A stretch of 64,000 bases of DNA from Batillaria attramentaria. Its lineage: Eukaryota; Mollusca; Gastropoda; Batillariidae. The notes under the pieces are model-generated. The model was not told the origin of the DNA and ran no database searches. It worked only from the letters and a program-made list of their open reading frames with translations. The stretch lies in assembly GCA_018292915.2 (NCBI GenBank), contig JACVVK020000382.1:292501-356500 (forward strand). The letters run 5' to 3'. Positions 37,629 to 52,200 of this stretch are shown here, in pieces. Each line of letters starts with the position of its first letter. Positions within the stretch are counted from its first letter, which is position 1. The translations under genes were made by a program, and so were the position numbers.

Positions 37629-40600
37629 GTGAGTAGCTGAGTTTTCAGATCGCACAGAAGGCTAGGCTTTCGCAGTAGCGCAGCTGGTGCTCTCCCGTTC
37701 AATTTTGCAGCGTGCTTTGGGTTAGGTATCGCCATGCGGCCATTGGCGCGTTTAGCTGTGAGGGTTCACTTGGTGCCACATCGCTTTGGGCACACCTTGG
37801 TTCCCATGGTAACTGTGGTGGTGCTGGGATGGGGGTAACGTGAGCGATAGTCACATGCTGCAGCGTGGGCGGTCATTTGACGCCTTTAGCGTAACAGGTG
37901 TACCCCTTCTACAGTTAGCGCATGCCCATAATGAAGTGTGTAGGTGTTTGAATTTATTACGGTTTCCCGCCCATAATAAACTTAGATTTTTCACGAGTCG
38001 GTTCTGCGACAGACATGTGCATATAATTTTGGTTCTGTTGACTAAAGCTAATTATGCACAGTTTATTGCCACCATTATTTTGCTTTTCATATTCCATTAT
38101 CAGTTACAAAGAACCTGAATTTTCTGTGTCCCGGCAGTGCCACGGCCTTTTTTCGCTGACTTTTGACTCAGATTGAACGTTTAGTGGATTTCATCAGCCC
38201 GTGAGTCAGAAATCACGTGAAAGGTCACGTGTCTGATTATTCTTTTTCTTTTGAAAGTTATTATTTCAGTTATATCAGTTTTATTTTTTATTAGTTCCAT
38301 TTGTGTATATGTGTGTGCGATTTCAGCCGGTTGGACATGTCAGTGAGAACGGCCACGAATACTATAAGCTGGCCCAAGCCGGGAGGACTTAAAATCAACC
38401 GTATGTGGTGGAAAAGGACGTTAAACCCCCAAACACCCACTCACTCGGGTAATTATCATGACGCAATATATTGAACTGATGCCTAGGTGTGTATAATTTA
38501 CTAGTACAGCGCCGAAACAGTCACAAATCGGATCAGCTTATAACAACAACATAACTGTCGGATAATAGTAAAAATGTAGATTGATTAAACACCTAGTGGA
38601 TCATATTGTCATGATTACAGGAATGTACTTCCGGGTTCAGTCTTGCGGAAGATCTATTCACTTTATACTAATTATAGTCTTGCCGCCGCAGCCAGTTTCG
38701 GTTGTGACGTCACAGCCGAGACAGTGGCCGCAGCCGGCGTCGTTACTGTATACTTGAATAGGCTGGGTTTACCTGAGTCGACGTCGTAGAAGACAAATTA
38801 AATTTAGCCATCAAGAATGGTATAAGCTTACATGTCATTGCTATAACTGGAGCGCGCACGGACGTATAAACACAACCCGTACTTTGATCGTAGAGACAGT
38901 TCGTGTCTTCAAGTTCATGCTCATACGCCGGTTGCCGAGAGTGGCAGGTCAGTCACGTTTTCAATAACCGGCTTGATTACGATTTCTTTCGGTGAAAGGG
39001 CGTAAGTGTAGTAAATCTATGTATTCAAGTTCGATGAGCGCTTTCAATTTGACGATAGAACTGACCGTACAAACTACGGTGCACGCTCAGTCAACATATA
39101 GAGCGCGAGTCGTACGTTAAGGCCGTTCTTAACCGGGCGAACCACCAGTCTGGCGAACCTGTTCGGCGAACTGTGTATTGTATACGAACAGGGCAAGCGC
39201 ACACACGTACATAGTTCCAGAGGTTCGGCCGGACTAGTTCTCTTTCTTAACCGACCGTTAATGATATGCATACGTCATCGCCCGAACAAGGCGGACTCGG
39301 AAGTTGAGACAATCGTCAACAACCAAAATGGCCGCCTTCGTGATCGAGACGACCAGGCATTTGCGGTAGTTATCGTTTTGAGTGAACTCTTGGAAGCCGA
39401 GGAAGAGGAGATAAGAGGAAAAGAGCGCAAGAGAGGGAAATGTGAAGTGAGTCGATAGCCGCGATGCCGTCCGCCATTTTCCTCAAGTCAGTTTGTTTAT
39501 GCGCACAACAGCTCTCCCCGAGCAACCAATCAGAGCGCAGGATCGGCAAAAGGATCGCGAGGGTTCCCACGACACGCTATGCAGTCCTCGAACCTAGTTC
39601 GCCGAACCTTTCGAACCAGGGTTTCCGCACAAGTATTTGGTCGGTTAAGAAACAACGTGCGCGAACCTAGTTCGCCGTACTCTCCGAACCTAGTTCGCGA
39701 ACCAAAAGTCTGCCCGGTTAAGAACGGCCTTTAGCTTTTCACGAAGCCATTTTCGTCAGTATGTTTCGCAGAGAAAATGTTCGAGAAATCACTGACGTGA
39801 CTGACTTCATAACAGTCGGTGTTCTCTGTTTTAATCTCCGTTTTGTTTCGGCGCCACGTAAGTGAACTTGTGCACAGATTTGGGCGATAAAGCAAACCAG
39901 TCAGAACAGGATTTAGAACGCTGGTACAAAAAAGAAGAAAAACATCGAGTTTTCGGCTGTCAGTGTGTATGTGTTAGAACAAGGCTTTTCAAGTATTGGG
40001 TCATATTCGCCATGTAAGGCGCGCGCCTCTGCTTTTATTTATTTATTTATTTATTTTTTATTTTACTTTTTTTTTCTTTTCTTTTTTTTTTTTGGGGGGG
40101 GGGGGGGGTTGAAAAATTCGTCAGTGTCAGAATGCCACTATCAAAATTAACATTGAATGACCTTGTTACGAGCTTTAACGAGGGGATGGTGAGGGTTAGT
40201 TGGGTCGGGTTTTCCAGGTAGCCTTTTCTCTTTGGGAAGGGGGGGGGGGGGAGAGATACTTCTGTTGTCTGTTTTTTGGTTGTGTGTGGCGACATCATCA
40301 CATGTATACGTGGGGTCTATTCGCCTGATGACGGTAGAAATGTAGGTCGATGTAAAATAAACGGAACAGCTGTCACTGAGGTAGTCAGCAGCCTAAGGTC
40401 ACGGTCATACGTTGCGTGTCTGTTTTCGCATACGAAACTGTTCTGTCCACGCTGCCTCGGAGCGATACGTTGTAATTTCTGTTTCGATTTCTAGAAATGA
40501 GAGATTTATTGATATTATTTTATTATTATTTTTTGTTTTGTCTGTTTCTAAAGCTGTTTCATTTACGCGCTGAAGTATTATGTAAGAATCTCTCGCTCGC

Positions 40601-43600
40601 TCGCTCTCTCTCTGTTTCGAAATGCATACTCATTACTGTATGTCATACATCAGCCAGTGAGTGTGACTGACATCGGAAAACTCCGCTGGTCCGCTTTCAA
40701 TCGCCGATTATAGGACTACGCTGCCCGGCTTTTGGTTTACCGTTACACGAAAACACAGCCAGTGCAGTTTCCACATTTCCGATAATTGCTCGGTTTGCCC
40801 CTTTGTAGAAATTTTAGGGAGCAGTTTCAGTTCTACGAATTTAGGCACGACACGTCGGGCGTGCTATTTCTGGGACTGATATGCCTGCCGTACTTGGACG
40901 TTAAAGTGTCCGGCTTTACCAAGACTGATGTGAAAGAAATGTTCCCGCAGCAAAGATTTTTAGCGCCCGGCTTATCCTAAGATGTAACATACAAGATCTC
41001 GAACTGAAGGTTTTTGGCTCCCATGTGTAACAATGGGAGTCTATGTATTAACCCTCCGTCGTCTGTCTGTCTGTGTGTCCAGAAAACCTTAACATTGTCA
41101 TTTTCTCAGAATCTACAAACAGCAGAGGCACCAAACTTGGCATGCTGATAGACAACCACAAGACCTTTCAAAACATATCATTTTGAATGACCTTGACTGA
41201 AGGTCAAGGTCACCAAAGCTCTGAAAATTTTACATTGGCATTTTCTCGTAATCTACAAATACCAGAGGTTTTAAACTTTGCATAATGATAGACGTTGATA
41301 AGAACTTTACAGATATACATGTAGTCAGTGGTCTTGTGTCAAGGTCAAGGCCGTACAAGCTATTTTTGTGAAACCTTAACATTGGCATTTTCTCAGAAAC
41401 AACAAACAGCAGAGGCGCCAAACCTGGGGTGCTGATAGACAGTGATAAGACAGACCTATGCACACATACCACCTTAAATGACCTTGACTCAAGGTCAAGG
41501 TCATTAAAACAGTCTGTTGGGAAAATTTACATTTGCATTTTCTCAGAATCCAGAAGAATCAGAAGCATCAAACTATATGTGTGATGATTGACATTAGCAG
41601 CATCTTTACAGACATACCTGTGTTTAGTAACTTTTAGTCAAGGTCAAGGTCATGCAAGCGTTTTTGGGGAAACTTTAACTTTGGCATTTTCTCTAAAACA
41701 ACAAACAGTAGAGGCACCAAACTAGGTATGATGATAGACAGCAATGAGACCTACCTTTCTGAATGACCTTAACTGGAATTCAAGGTCATTGAAGCTGTCT
41801 GTCGTGAATTTTAACATTACTGTTTTCGGAGGAACTACAAATACTAAAGGCATCAAACTTGGCATAATGATGGACATTGATGAGATCTCATTTGAATGAC
41901 CTTGACCAAAGGTCAAGGCCATACAAACTGTTTCAGGGAAAATTGTAATATTGCCATGAACTCAGAGCGCCAGAGACACTTTACTTGGCATGATAATGGA
42001 TAGTGATAAAAGCTTTACAAACATACTCTTGTGAATGACCTTGACCTGTGTCACAAGGGAGCCATGGAGGCTTTTGCCTCTCTAGTTAGTACACGCGTTT
42101 GGATTGCAGGCGTGTATGATCAGTGATCTGTCTATATATGCTTCTGTTTGACAGTTAAAAACCCTTGCACAGTGCACCTGATCACATTTTATTGTTTTAA
42201 TTTATACTCTGTTCGCTAGTGCGGTTCTGTGTTTGACATCTGTAAAGCCGCTTATGTCACGGCCCGTATGTAAAAGTCGAGGTTAATTTAACCCACGACT
42301 ACGGGCCTAACCCAGACTAGGACAAAAGAAACCCAAAAGCAAAATTAAATATAAAAAAGGAAGCAAAGAAAGGAAGACAAAAATCCTTCTATAACGGCTT
42401 AGGCACCTTGCTGGAATGGGCCCGCTTCTTGCTTTACACCAAAAAAAACAAAACAAAAAAAACCAGAAAATTTAACCTTAGATCTAGTTTAGTTCGAGGT
42501 TAGACTCTAGCCCGGGGCTAAAAGCCCTAACCTCGACTTTTACATAAGGGCCCAGGTTATGCACCACATGAACATTATTATTATTGCCATTTAGATGCAA
42601 GGCCTGTCTTTACGAACGTGACTAGTGCACGTGCAACATGCTGAAGAAGGTGACAGTGGACAAGGGACACGGTGTGGCACCAGCCGCCATCTCGCCGACT
42701 GGTAGCGGGTGAGTGAATCTTCTCCATTAATTTGTAACTAAACGGAGCAGTGTTCCTGATTTCACACAGGTGGGCGTGTTTGTACGCACAAAACTCTTGA
42801 ATTGACGCACAAATTGGAGAACCGCGTGTCACTGACAGTGGGACGCGCGTTTCCTCGCTCTGTCGATTGGCTGTGGTTGACACGCTACAATTCACATCAA
42901 TACACACTACAATCCACATACATCTCTCCTACTTGAATGCTTTTGTGAGCAAGAACAAATGGTTTTGACGTTCAGGCGTTTTGTGCCGAAAGACTATGGG
43001 CCCTCAGTATTTACAAAAGGACACTAAAACATATGGAGAGAGGATCCCAATGACCCTTGTATTTTCGAGTCACAGGGAACACTGACAGAGACTGTATTAC
43101 GGGGGCCGGTTAAATGGCGTCGGTTCTGTTGTTTCGTTCTGACGACAGTGCTACGCTCGTAGTCGCTTGTTGTCTTATTTCTCGGAAATAAAAGCATGCA
43201 GTGTTTTCGTCGGTTGGGAAACTGAATCGGTCGGTAGTACTGAGGTAAAGTAACTGTGCCCACGAGAAAACTGAGCCATAAAAAATACAAGTTTCTGGTG
43301 GGGAATTGAGTGCCACGTCCAGCCCCACCCCCTGCCCGGCCACATTGTGACACACAAACAGACTTTTCCCGAACCCGAAAGATAGCTGTTCGTGCATTGT
43401 GTCCTTTTGCCAGGGACCATTCACTCCAGTGTACATAACGTCATTGGTAACAACATGGTTGACAACAACTGAACACGAGAAAACCAGCCGGTGAAGCCTG
43501 CGTATTACGTTTTCCAGCCAGTGTCAATCCAGGCGTCTTATCGAATGATTTCACGACGTTCTTCACGGACGAGTCATCTAGCTGCACGTCACTGGTGACG

Positions 43601-46600
43601 TAGTGTTCATAATGTCATGCGTTACATTTTGCGTTACAACAGTGGTGCCCATACTTTCCCGCAGCTCGTTTCTGTGTGTGTCAGCGCACCACATTACACG
43701 GCGTTTGGCTCAGGCGTCGGGTTTCGATTTCGCGGTGTCTTGCCTGAGGGAGCAAACGCATTTTTGGTGGGTCAAGGGAAGGAACTTTGTTTTAAAATGG
43801 CTGCGTAAAGTATTTTGGTGGTGATTACGCCCCTTGGTACTCTGATCTTTGACTTGAGGGGGGTGGGGGGGGGGGGAATGTCAGTGTTCCCTGTGATTCG
43901 AAAATACAAGGGTCCTTGGAACCCTATCTCCATATTTTTTAGGGTCCTTTTGTAAATTTGGAGGGTCCATACGTCAGTTTCTGTCTGTTAGTGTTACGCA
44001 CAATGGCTCAGCGGAAATGCGATGCTGCAAGTGTCCGCTGCTAGTTACAGATTGCTTTTTGTTCATCGGGCTTCCGGGAGAGAATTGGAAAAATACTGTT
44101 TGTCACGGCGCACTGTTCTCAAATTTGTGCGTCAATTTAAGAGTTTTGTGCGCACAAATACGCACACCTGTGCATAATCGGGAGCACTGAACTATAAGCC
44201 AATACACTAGTATCTCAGTTAAATGAAATATAATTTATGCCCGCGAACGCGGTGACATGTTTCACCACTGAACTAAAGACACTCGAACTATCGTGGTAAT
44301 ATTATCGGTAAAAAAAAACAAAAAAAAAACACACACACACCCCGAAAAAATGGGATAAACCAGATAGCACTGGGACACTAAACATTTTGCTAGTACGTGT
44401 TCTGTAGGTCAGTGCCGCTCCAGGGCGAGGTACTGATCACTGTTGTTTAATACACCTAGTCAGATTTTCTCAAATGATTTTCGCCGCCTCCCATGAAATT
44501 GACGACTCCATTCGGCAAGCCCCGAGCCCAGAGCCTCGCCCCGAGCCTCGCCCCTTATACTTTGCCGAGTATTGGCAAAGCACAGTACGTCCGTGGATAA
44601 AGGGGTGACTGATTTTCGTGAAATGACGTCAAAGGATTTACTGCTTTCCTTTCACATTTCAGTCATATCAAACTACACGTGCTTCCCTCTTTTTAGTGTC
44701 TGGCAAAAATGCCGTTTGCGAGGCCATGCCATGTGTTGGACTCATTATGATTGACAGGAGTGGAGTCCCATTTAATCTGTTTTATCGCGGGCATGGTGCA
44801 ACTTCGCATCGTACAGATAGTGAATACTGCCTGTACTGAGCCGAAAACACCGTGGTAGCGACCAAGTGACAACGTTGTCGTTGGTGTTGGGTAATCAGGC
44901 ACTCTAGCCTGTTTTGTAAACAACCTTACTAATGGACAACTCACAAGAGTACCACTGCCCTGAAATGCCACTCCAGTGTCGTCAGCACCCCCCCCCCCCC
45001 CCCCCCCTCGGCAAAACACGCGCGCACTCGGTTTGAACGTGTCCACTGGCTGGTCCTTACGGCAACTTTGGTTGGCAGGTTCAGTTCAGCAACCGTATTC
45101 CAGCACCTGTTTAGGTTTTGGCAGCACGAGGTTTGACGGCTGAAGCAATCGGTACAAACGCCGCAGTGCATACGAAAAGCCGGATGACTGATGGCTTGTT
45201 TCTGTATGCCAGCTGTGCTGTGTGAAAGGAGATGGGTTGATATAGTAGTGGAATGAGAAAGTCGGCCGGCATGTTGATAAAGAACTGTAAGTAGGCGTAA
45301 TTGAAGCCAGCCTAAATCGATATTTCTTTTCTACCGCTTTTTTTTTTTTTTTTTTTAACCTGACAAGCCCTTTTCAAGGAATTAGAGTATTCCATAATAC
45401 TAATAGCATTTTGACGTCATTCACTGCCGTCACTTCCCCACTGTCACATGAAGGTTTTATGAGTGCGCACCAATTGCTAAACAAGATTACGTTTGACTTT
45501 AACTGATGTCATCGTCACTTGAGGCTTACGGAAGGTACATTTTGGGCTCATTTCAATACTTCATTTATTTTTCCTCGCTTACATTTTTGGTCTAAAATTT
45601 CACGTATGCCGGTCCATAACCATGGTTGATAAAATGTCAAGTTATGTTATAAGTTTTTAAAGATTTATTTCCAATACATATACAATCATGTACAAAATCA
45701 CTTTTTAAAAAAAAATCCTGAAAAGCTTTGGATTACCAAATGCACTATACTTTCCCTTCTGACTATCTTGCATTCGAATCCCGGCTAGGGCCAAATATTT
45801 GCACTGGTCTTTTTCTCGTTTCCCAGTCTTTGATGTGGTATGGTAGACATCTCCTCGGCGCACATATCCGTCTCTGCTGAAATGCTCACGGCGCCGCAGG
45901 GCTGGAGGAAGAAGCAGTGAAAGCCTGCTGCCGCTAAGCAGCACATCACCCATAGTTGGCGAAAAAGGGCGTTAACGCCCGCTCCCCAGACACCCACCCA
46001 CCCCACCCCCTCTGAACTAGGTCCCCTGTTGTGAGTTGCAGGTCTAACCAGGTGGCCAAGCTGCGGATCACCCCAGAAGGCGGTCTGTGTCTGGTGGGCG
46101 ACTCCGACGTGCTGCAGGGCAAGGAGGGCGCCGCCAACGGCCAGCAGCAACAACAGCAGCAACAGAAGCAGCAGTTTTTCGCCACGCGCGCCCCGGACGG
46201 CAAGTCGTGGAACCTGCTGATGGCGCCAACTTCTGATCCCTCTCGTCTGTTTCTACTCCAACCGGCCGCTGGCCAACGTTTCCAGGTATGGAGACTGTTG
46301 TGACTGTGAGGTTTTGTTGTGTTGTGGTTTGGGAAGGTGTGTTTGTAATGTTTTATGTTGTGCTGTAGTAAATTATGTTAAGGCCGTTCTTAACCTGGCG
46401 AACTTTTGGTTCGCGAACTAGGTTCGAAGAGTACGGCGAACTAGATTCGCGCACGTTGTTTCTTAACCGGCCGAACCCTTCTTCCCAAACCCTGGTTCGA
46501 AAGGTTCGCCGAACTAGGTTTGAGGTCTGCACAGCGTGTCGTGGGAACCCTCGCAATCCTTTGGCCGATCCTGCGCTCTGATTGGTTGCTCGGGGAGAGC

Positions 46601-48056
46601 TGTTGTGCGCATGTACAAAGTTGAGGAAAATGGCGGACGGCATGGCGGCTATCGACTCACTTGACATTTCCCTCTCTTGCGCTCTTTTCCTCTTTTCTCC
46701 TTTTCCTCGGCTTCCAAGAGTTCACTCAAAACGATAACTACCGCAAATGCCTCGTCGTCTCGATCTACGAAGGCGGCCATTTTGGTTGTTTACGATTGCC
46801 AGTGTCTCAACTCCCGCCTTGTTCGGGCGATGACGAATGGGTTATGCGTATCATTAACGGTCGGTTAAGAAAGAGAACTAGTTTGGCCGAACCTCTGGAA
46901 CTGCGTACGTGTGCGCGCTCGCCCTATTCGTATACAATACACAGGTCGCCGAACAAGTTCGCCGGACTGGTGGTTCGCCCGGTTAAGAAACGGCCTTTAG
47001 ACGTATGTTGTGTTGTACTGTACTGTACTGTACTGTACTGTACTGTACTGTACTGTACTGTACTGTACTGTGCTGTGCTGTGCTGTGCTGTGCTGTGTCC
47101 TGATTCAAAGTCAAGGACATAAAAGATTTTCATGGACAATCTTTAAAAACTTTCACGTTGGCTTTTTCTCAGAAGCTGCGATTACCAGTGACACCAGCAT
47201 TGACAATCATGAGACCTTTCCAGGCATATCCGTTTAAATGACCTCGACCCAAGGTCATTAGAGTTGTTTGTAGTGGATTTAAACATTTCCATTTTCTCCA
47301 GTCACCAGAGGCATCAAACTTGGAAAGATAAAAGACATTGACGAGACCTTAACTGATAGGTGTCTTTCAAATGACCTTTATTCAAGGTCAAGGTCCTCCC
47401 TACAAGATGTCCGTTGATAACTTCAGTGTAGACATTTTCTCAGAAACTGTGCATACCAGAGACACGACAGACAGTGATAAGACCTTTTTGAATAACCTTG
47501 ACCCTTTTCACATCTGAACCAAGGGTGCTTCTGCCTCTCTAGTTTGTTTTTGTGTGAGTGTAAACAAGAGAGGCTTTCGTGACCCGACATTACAGCGTAT
47601 TCCAGTGTTTTTATTGTTCAGTACAGTAGAGCACATGACAATATTATGATGATTTCTACGTTCTCGTTCTCTCTCTCTCTTGTACGTATAGGTGGCTGGC
47701 AACCTGCCTGGCGGTGTGATGACGATCGGAGGACCGGGAGCGGGCGGTCTTGCAGACACAACCATCACGACCGCCACCGCCACCACCACCGCCGCCACCA
47801 GCACGACGACAGCGACGAGGAACGGCAGCGGGGCTAGGCAAGTGAGGTCGACCAGCTCCGATCGGGCGGCCAGTCTCAGTCCTGGCGGCACGTGCAGCTC
47901 GAAAACCGTTGCACTGCCTGTGGCCCAGTTGCGCGCCGTGTCCGGGGCTTCCCCTTTTGTCGCTCACAGTCCTGGCTCCAGCACCGCGCTCAGCTCTAGC
48001 GACGCCACTACGACTCCGACTAGAGAGTTCTTCAAAGGTGATCATGATGATGATAA

Positions 48057-48113
<57 letters not shown>

Positions 48114-49242
48114 GGGGAGCCGGGGTGGTCGAATGGTAGAGCGTTGGACTTCTAATGTTCGGGTCGTGAGTTCGATCCCGGCTGGGGCCAAATATTTGTG
48201 CTGGCTTTTTCATCGTTGCCCCGTCTTTGATATCACCCTATGTGGTGGAAAAGGACGTTAAACCCCCGCCCACCCACCCACCCACTCTCTCTCTCTCTCT
48301 CTCCCTCTCTCTCTCTCTCTCCCTCTCTCTCTCTCTCTCCCTCTCTCTCTCTCCCCCTCTCTTTCTCTCCCTCTCTCTCTCCCTCTCTCTCTGCGCCTTT
48401 TGTTTTTTTTCCTCAGCGGCTTTGCTGGTAGAAAGGATTTTTAAAAGTGGTTATTTTCATTAGATTAGTATTCACGTTACTAGTCTGTGTAAAACACTTA
48501 TGTGGTGGAAAAGGACGTTAAACTCCCAAACACCCACCCACCCCACCCTGTGTAAAACAGTCAGCCGTTGAAGGTGGTATAGTTCAGGAGCAGTCATATT
48601 TCGAAGTATTCTCACTGACATTCATCAGCCTGGCCGAGGACAAAAACAAACAAACAAACAGAACAAGAACGTTTATATTGTAAAACCATTCACTGTACCT
48701 GATTTCGCTTCTCGGGATGTATCCAAATCTGCGGAATAATTATTAATACAGTGTACAGTAAACTCCGTTTATAGCGGCCATCCTTGGGACATGAACTTTG
48801 GCGTCGTTCTATCCGATGTGCGGTATTACCAAAACATCGGATATAGCGGCAACTTTCGTCCTGGTGGACGTTAAATCCGATGTCTCCGTATATTACGGAA
48901 ATTTTCCGGTATAGCCGATGTTTCCGTACATAAGGGACATTTTCCGGATTGAAGACATTTGATATCACCCTTACGTGGTGGAAAAGGACGTAAAACTCCC
49001 AAACACCCACCCACCCTCTCTCTCTCTCTCTCTCTCTCTGTCTGTGTGTGTGCGCGCGCGCGCGTCCGTGCGTGTGTATCTTTTAATATTTACAAGATAA
49101 TTTATATCAAATTTGTAAACAACTATTGAACTGACATCACATTGATCAACCAATAAGATAAAATAAAATTAAATTAACTGTAAAACGTTGTAGTATTCAC
49201 GCACACGCACGCACGCACGCACGCACGCACGCACACACGCAC

Positions 49243-49280
<38 letters not shown>

Positions 49281-52200
49281 GCAGAAATGATGACGGCAAC
49301 ACTTGCGGTTTATCAAGTACAACGTTTATTTGTTATTACTGGCCTTGCCGTTGCCCCACAGCCTGTGGACAGACAGCAGGCTAAATCAAAACCGAAACTT
49401 GACCTGAAGCTAACGAGAGCAATTTTCCTAGAATTAGGTCATCGTTTCTCTAGATTCATGCAGCAGTCCGTGTTCGTGCCTTGTCGCACGCGCGTTGCGT
49501 CCGTTATAAGCGGAGGTGGGACAAGAAAACATGACCGGAATAGTGGCGTCCGGTATAACCGGTGACTGCAACGACTGCGCCGTCCGATGTATCAGGAGAA
49601 AAGGGATCCTGGGGACGTGTCCGGTCAAACCGATGGCCGGTCTATCCGATGAGTTTTTAGTCATGTTAAAGAAGGCCTTCGGCCGGGAAATTTTTGCTAT
49701 GTCGGATAAACGGAGTCCGGTATAACCCACGGCCGCTATAAGTGGAGCATACTGTATGTCCATTTTATCTTCCAGAAGAGTGAAGACTGGTTCAGTAGTT
49801 TATGAAATTGAACTTAACAGGCTTGTCTTTTTGTTCTCTTGTACAGGTGGGTCATCGAGATCTCACCGTATCCGCCCGGTCAACCCGTTCGAAGTGAAAC
49901 GCCCCACCATGTTCAAGAACCGGAGCGGGAACAACAAGAGTCCCTCCAAACACAAACTTGGCGCTGGCAGCAGCAGCAGCAGCAACGGTGGCAAGAAGGG
50001 AAGCAGGAACAGCCCCAGGCTAGCGTTGGCTGTCAGTGGCAGTCGCTCCAAGGTGGTAAGGCTCGACGCGGACGTCGAGTCGGAGGAGAAAGACGATCTC
50101 GGTGGCAGTTTGAGCGTAGCCACCGCCACCACCGCTACCGCCACGTCGACAACAACTACATGTGCTACGTCGACAACCGTCAGTTGTCCGTCCGTCGTCA
50201 CCACTACCACCACCACTACCTCTCTGATCAGCTCTGCTGCCAGTCCCGCCAGCGCGACAAGAGCGAACCCGTCTCCGTCCGCGTCTGAAAATGATTGTGA
50301 CAGCGTGCCCACGTCACCGGCGCCTCAGTCTGTGACGTCACGCGACTGTTTAACGTCATCCCGTGCAGCGTCACGGAGTCCTGTAACAGGCGACGATTAT
50401 GACGCGGCGGACACTTTGTCACCAGCTGACGCGCCGTCACCGTCATCCTCAGACGAGGGGAGAGAACACCCGGCATCTTCAGACGAGGGGAGAGAACACC
50501 CGGCGTCATCAGACGAGGGGAGAGAACACCCTGCGTCTTCAGAAGAGGGGAGAGAACAACGTTCTGAGTCACCGCAAAAAGACGAGGTTGATGGAATTGG
50601 TTCGCGCCCGGCTTCTCCGCGGCTGTCCTTAAAGAAGGGGTCGTCTCAGAACTCAGAGTGCTTTGTTCCATTGCGAGTGCAAACCGATGCTGCAGAGACT
50701 GAAAACCTAGACGCTTCATCCAATGCTGTTGTGAACACTGCTGATGACAGTAAGTCAGACTCTCCAGTGACTTTAGAAATTGACGCCACTACTACCTCAG
50801 GAAATGATGTGAGCGAAAACCCGACAGGAGGTGACCAAGAAACGTTGTCGGCTGAATTCGAGGAGGAGCAGGGAAGAAATGACGTCACGGACGGTGGCGA
50901 CGTTCCAGACGGTGTGACACTCCCTGGTGACGTAACAGCGGGAGATCGGGCGCAGTCTGCCAGTGAGACCGTGCGCGTCACGGACAACGTCACACTCGGA
51001 GCGGATGACGCAGCAGGGTCGGATACTGACGACACAGACTCCTACTTCTCCCAGTCAGACCGGCCGACGACAAGTCGGTCATCACAGGAACATCACGCCG
51101 CTCATACGACAGAGGCGGAATGGGAAGCAGGAACCGACAGCCAAGACACGGTGCTGTCTGAAGTAAGCCAGGGCACGGAGAACGCCGAGCCACTAGTGGA
51201 TCTCTCATTAGCTCCTGATGCTGCTGCCGCAGACCTAGTGGCACCGGCAGAGCATCACCATGAAATAGTGGGAAAGTCAGCTGGTAGACACACTGTGGCT
51301 GACAATACCGCTGAAAGAACTGCGGGTTCTGAACATCTTAGTGATCGGTCGGGAGATGTAGACTATAACCCTCATATACCTGACTTGCCGGAAAAGGTTC
51401 AGACAGAGTGTGGGACTTCCGGGGGAAACGAGGAGATGGCTGAAGTAATGGACGAAGAAGAGACAACGTTGAGGAGTTTAGAAAAAATCCGAGCACTGTG
51501 TGGTGATTCGGACGCACGTGAGACTAGTGTTCAAGAAACACACGAAGGCCAAACAGCACCAGCAGTGTTAGACGTTGATCGAACAGAAGACGGTGTCCAA
51601 GCTGAAACGAATCGGACCCGCACATCGTCAGACAAGGACCCGGTCTCAGACACTGGCAAAAAGGGGAAGAAGAAAAAGAAGAAGAAAAAAAAGAAAAAGA
51701 AGGATGAGACTGACGATACGGAGTGTGAGATAACGGACAAAACGTTGACAGAAACAGATATTGAACAAGAAAAAGCCGGTTCAGTGTCAGTGGTTGAGCC
51801 TGAGACAGTTCACGCAGAAATAACAGACACGACCGAACACCAAGAGAAAACGGCAGTAGCTTCAGAAGAAGAACCAGAGGCGCCCGACAACGGTGGGACT
51901 GAATTAGTGCTTCGGCGGAAGAGGCCAGCACTGATTGTGTCAGATGACGAATCTGAGACACCAGGCACCCAAAAAAGGAAGGCAACTGTGACCGCACCTG
52001 ATGTTGGAGCAGATAAATCCGATGTCAGACCATCTGACGATGACTTTGAGGCGTTTGACGTATACTTGAAAGAGAAACTAAAGAAGAAGAAAAAGAAGAC
52101 GAGGAGAGTGTTGGTGATTTCTGATGATGAAGAGCAGATGGAAATACCCGACATCGCCACCACCCGAGCCGATACCAAGAAGACGAAGAAAAAGAAAAAG

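Noticed and set aside
46677..47122. 153-codon plus-strand ORF ending in VLYCTVLYC repeats
   Set aside because: Lies in the PIF-type MITE and a TACTG microsatellite.
48118..48190. tRNA gene with gagcgttggacttctaat anticodon region
   Set aside because: Same head recurs with one conserved 3' body at many sites; it is SINE family B.
47692..48261. Continuation of the 47692 exon past 48037
   Set aside because: The frame stays open but runs into (CT)n and a SINE B copy; the gtgatc donor at 48038 joins in phase to the 49847 exon.
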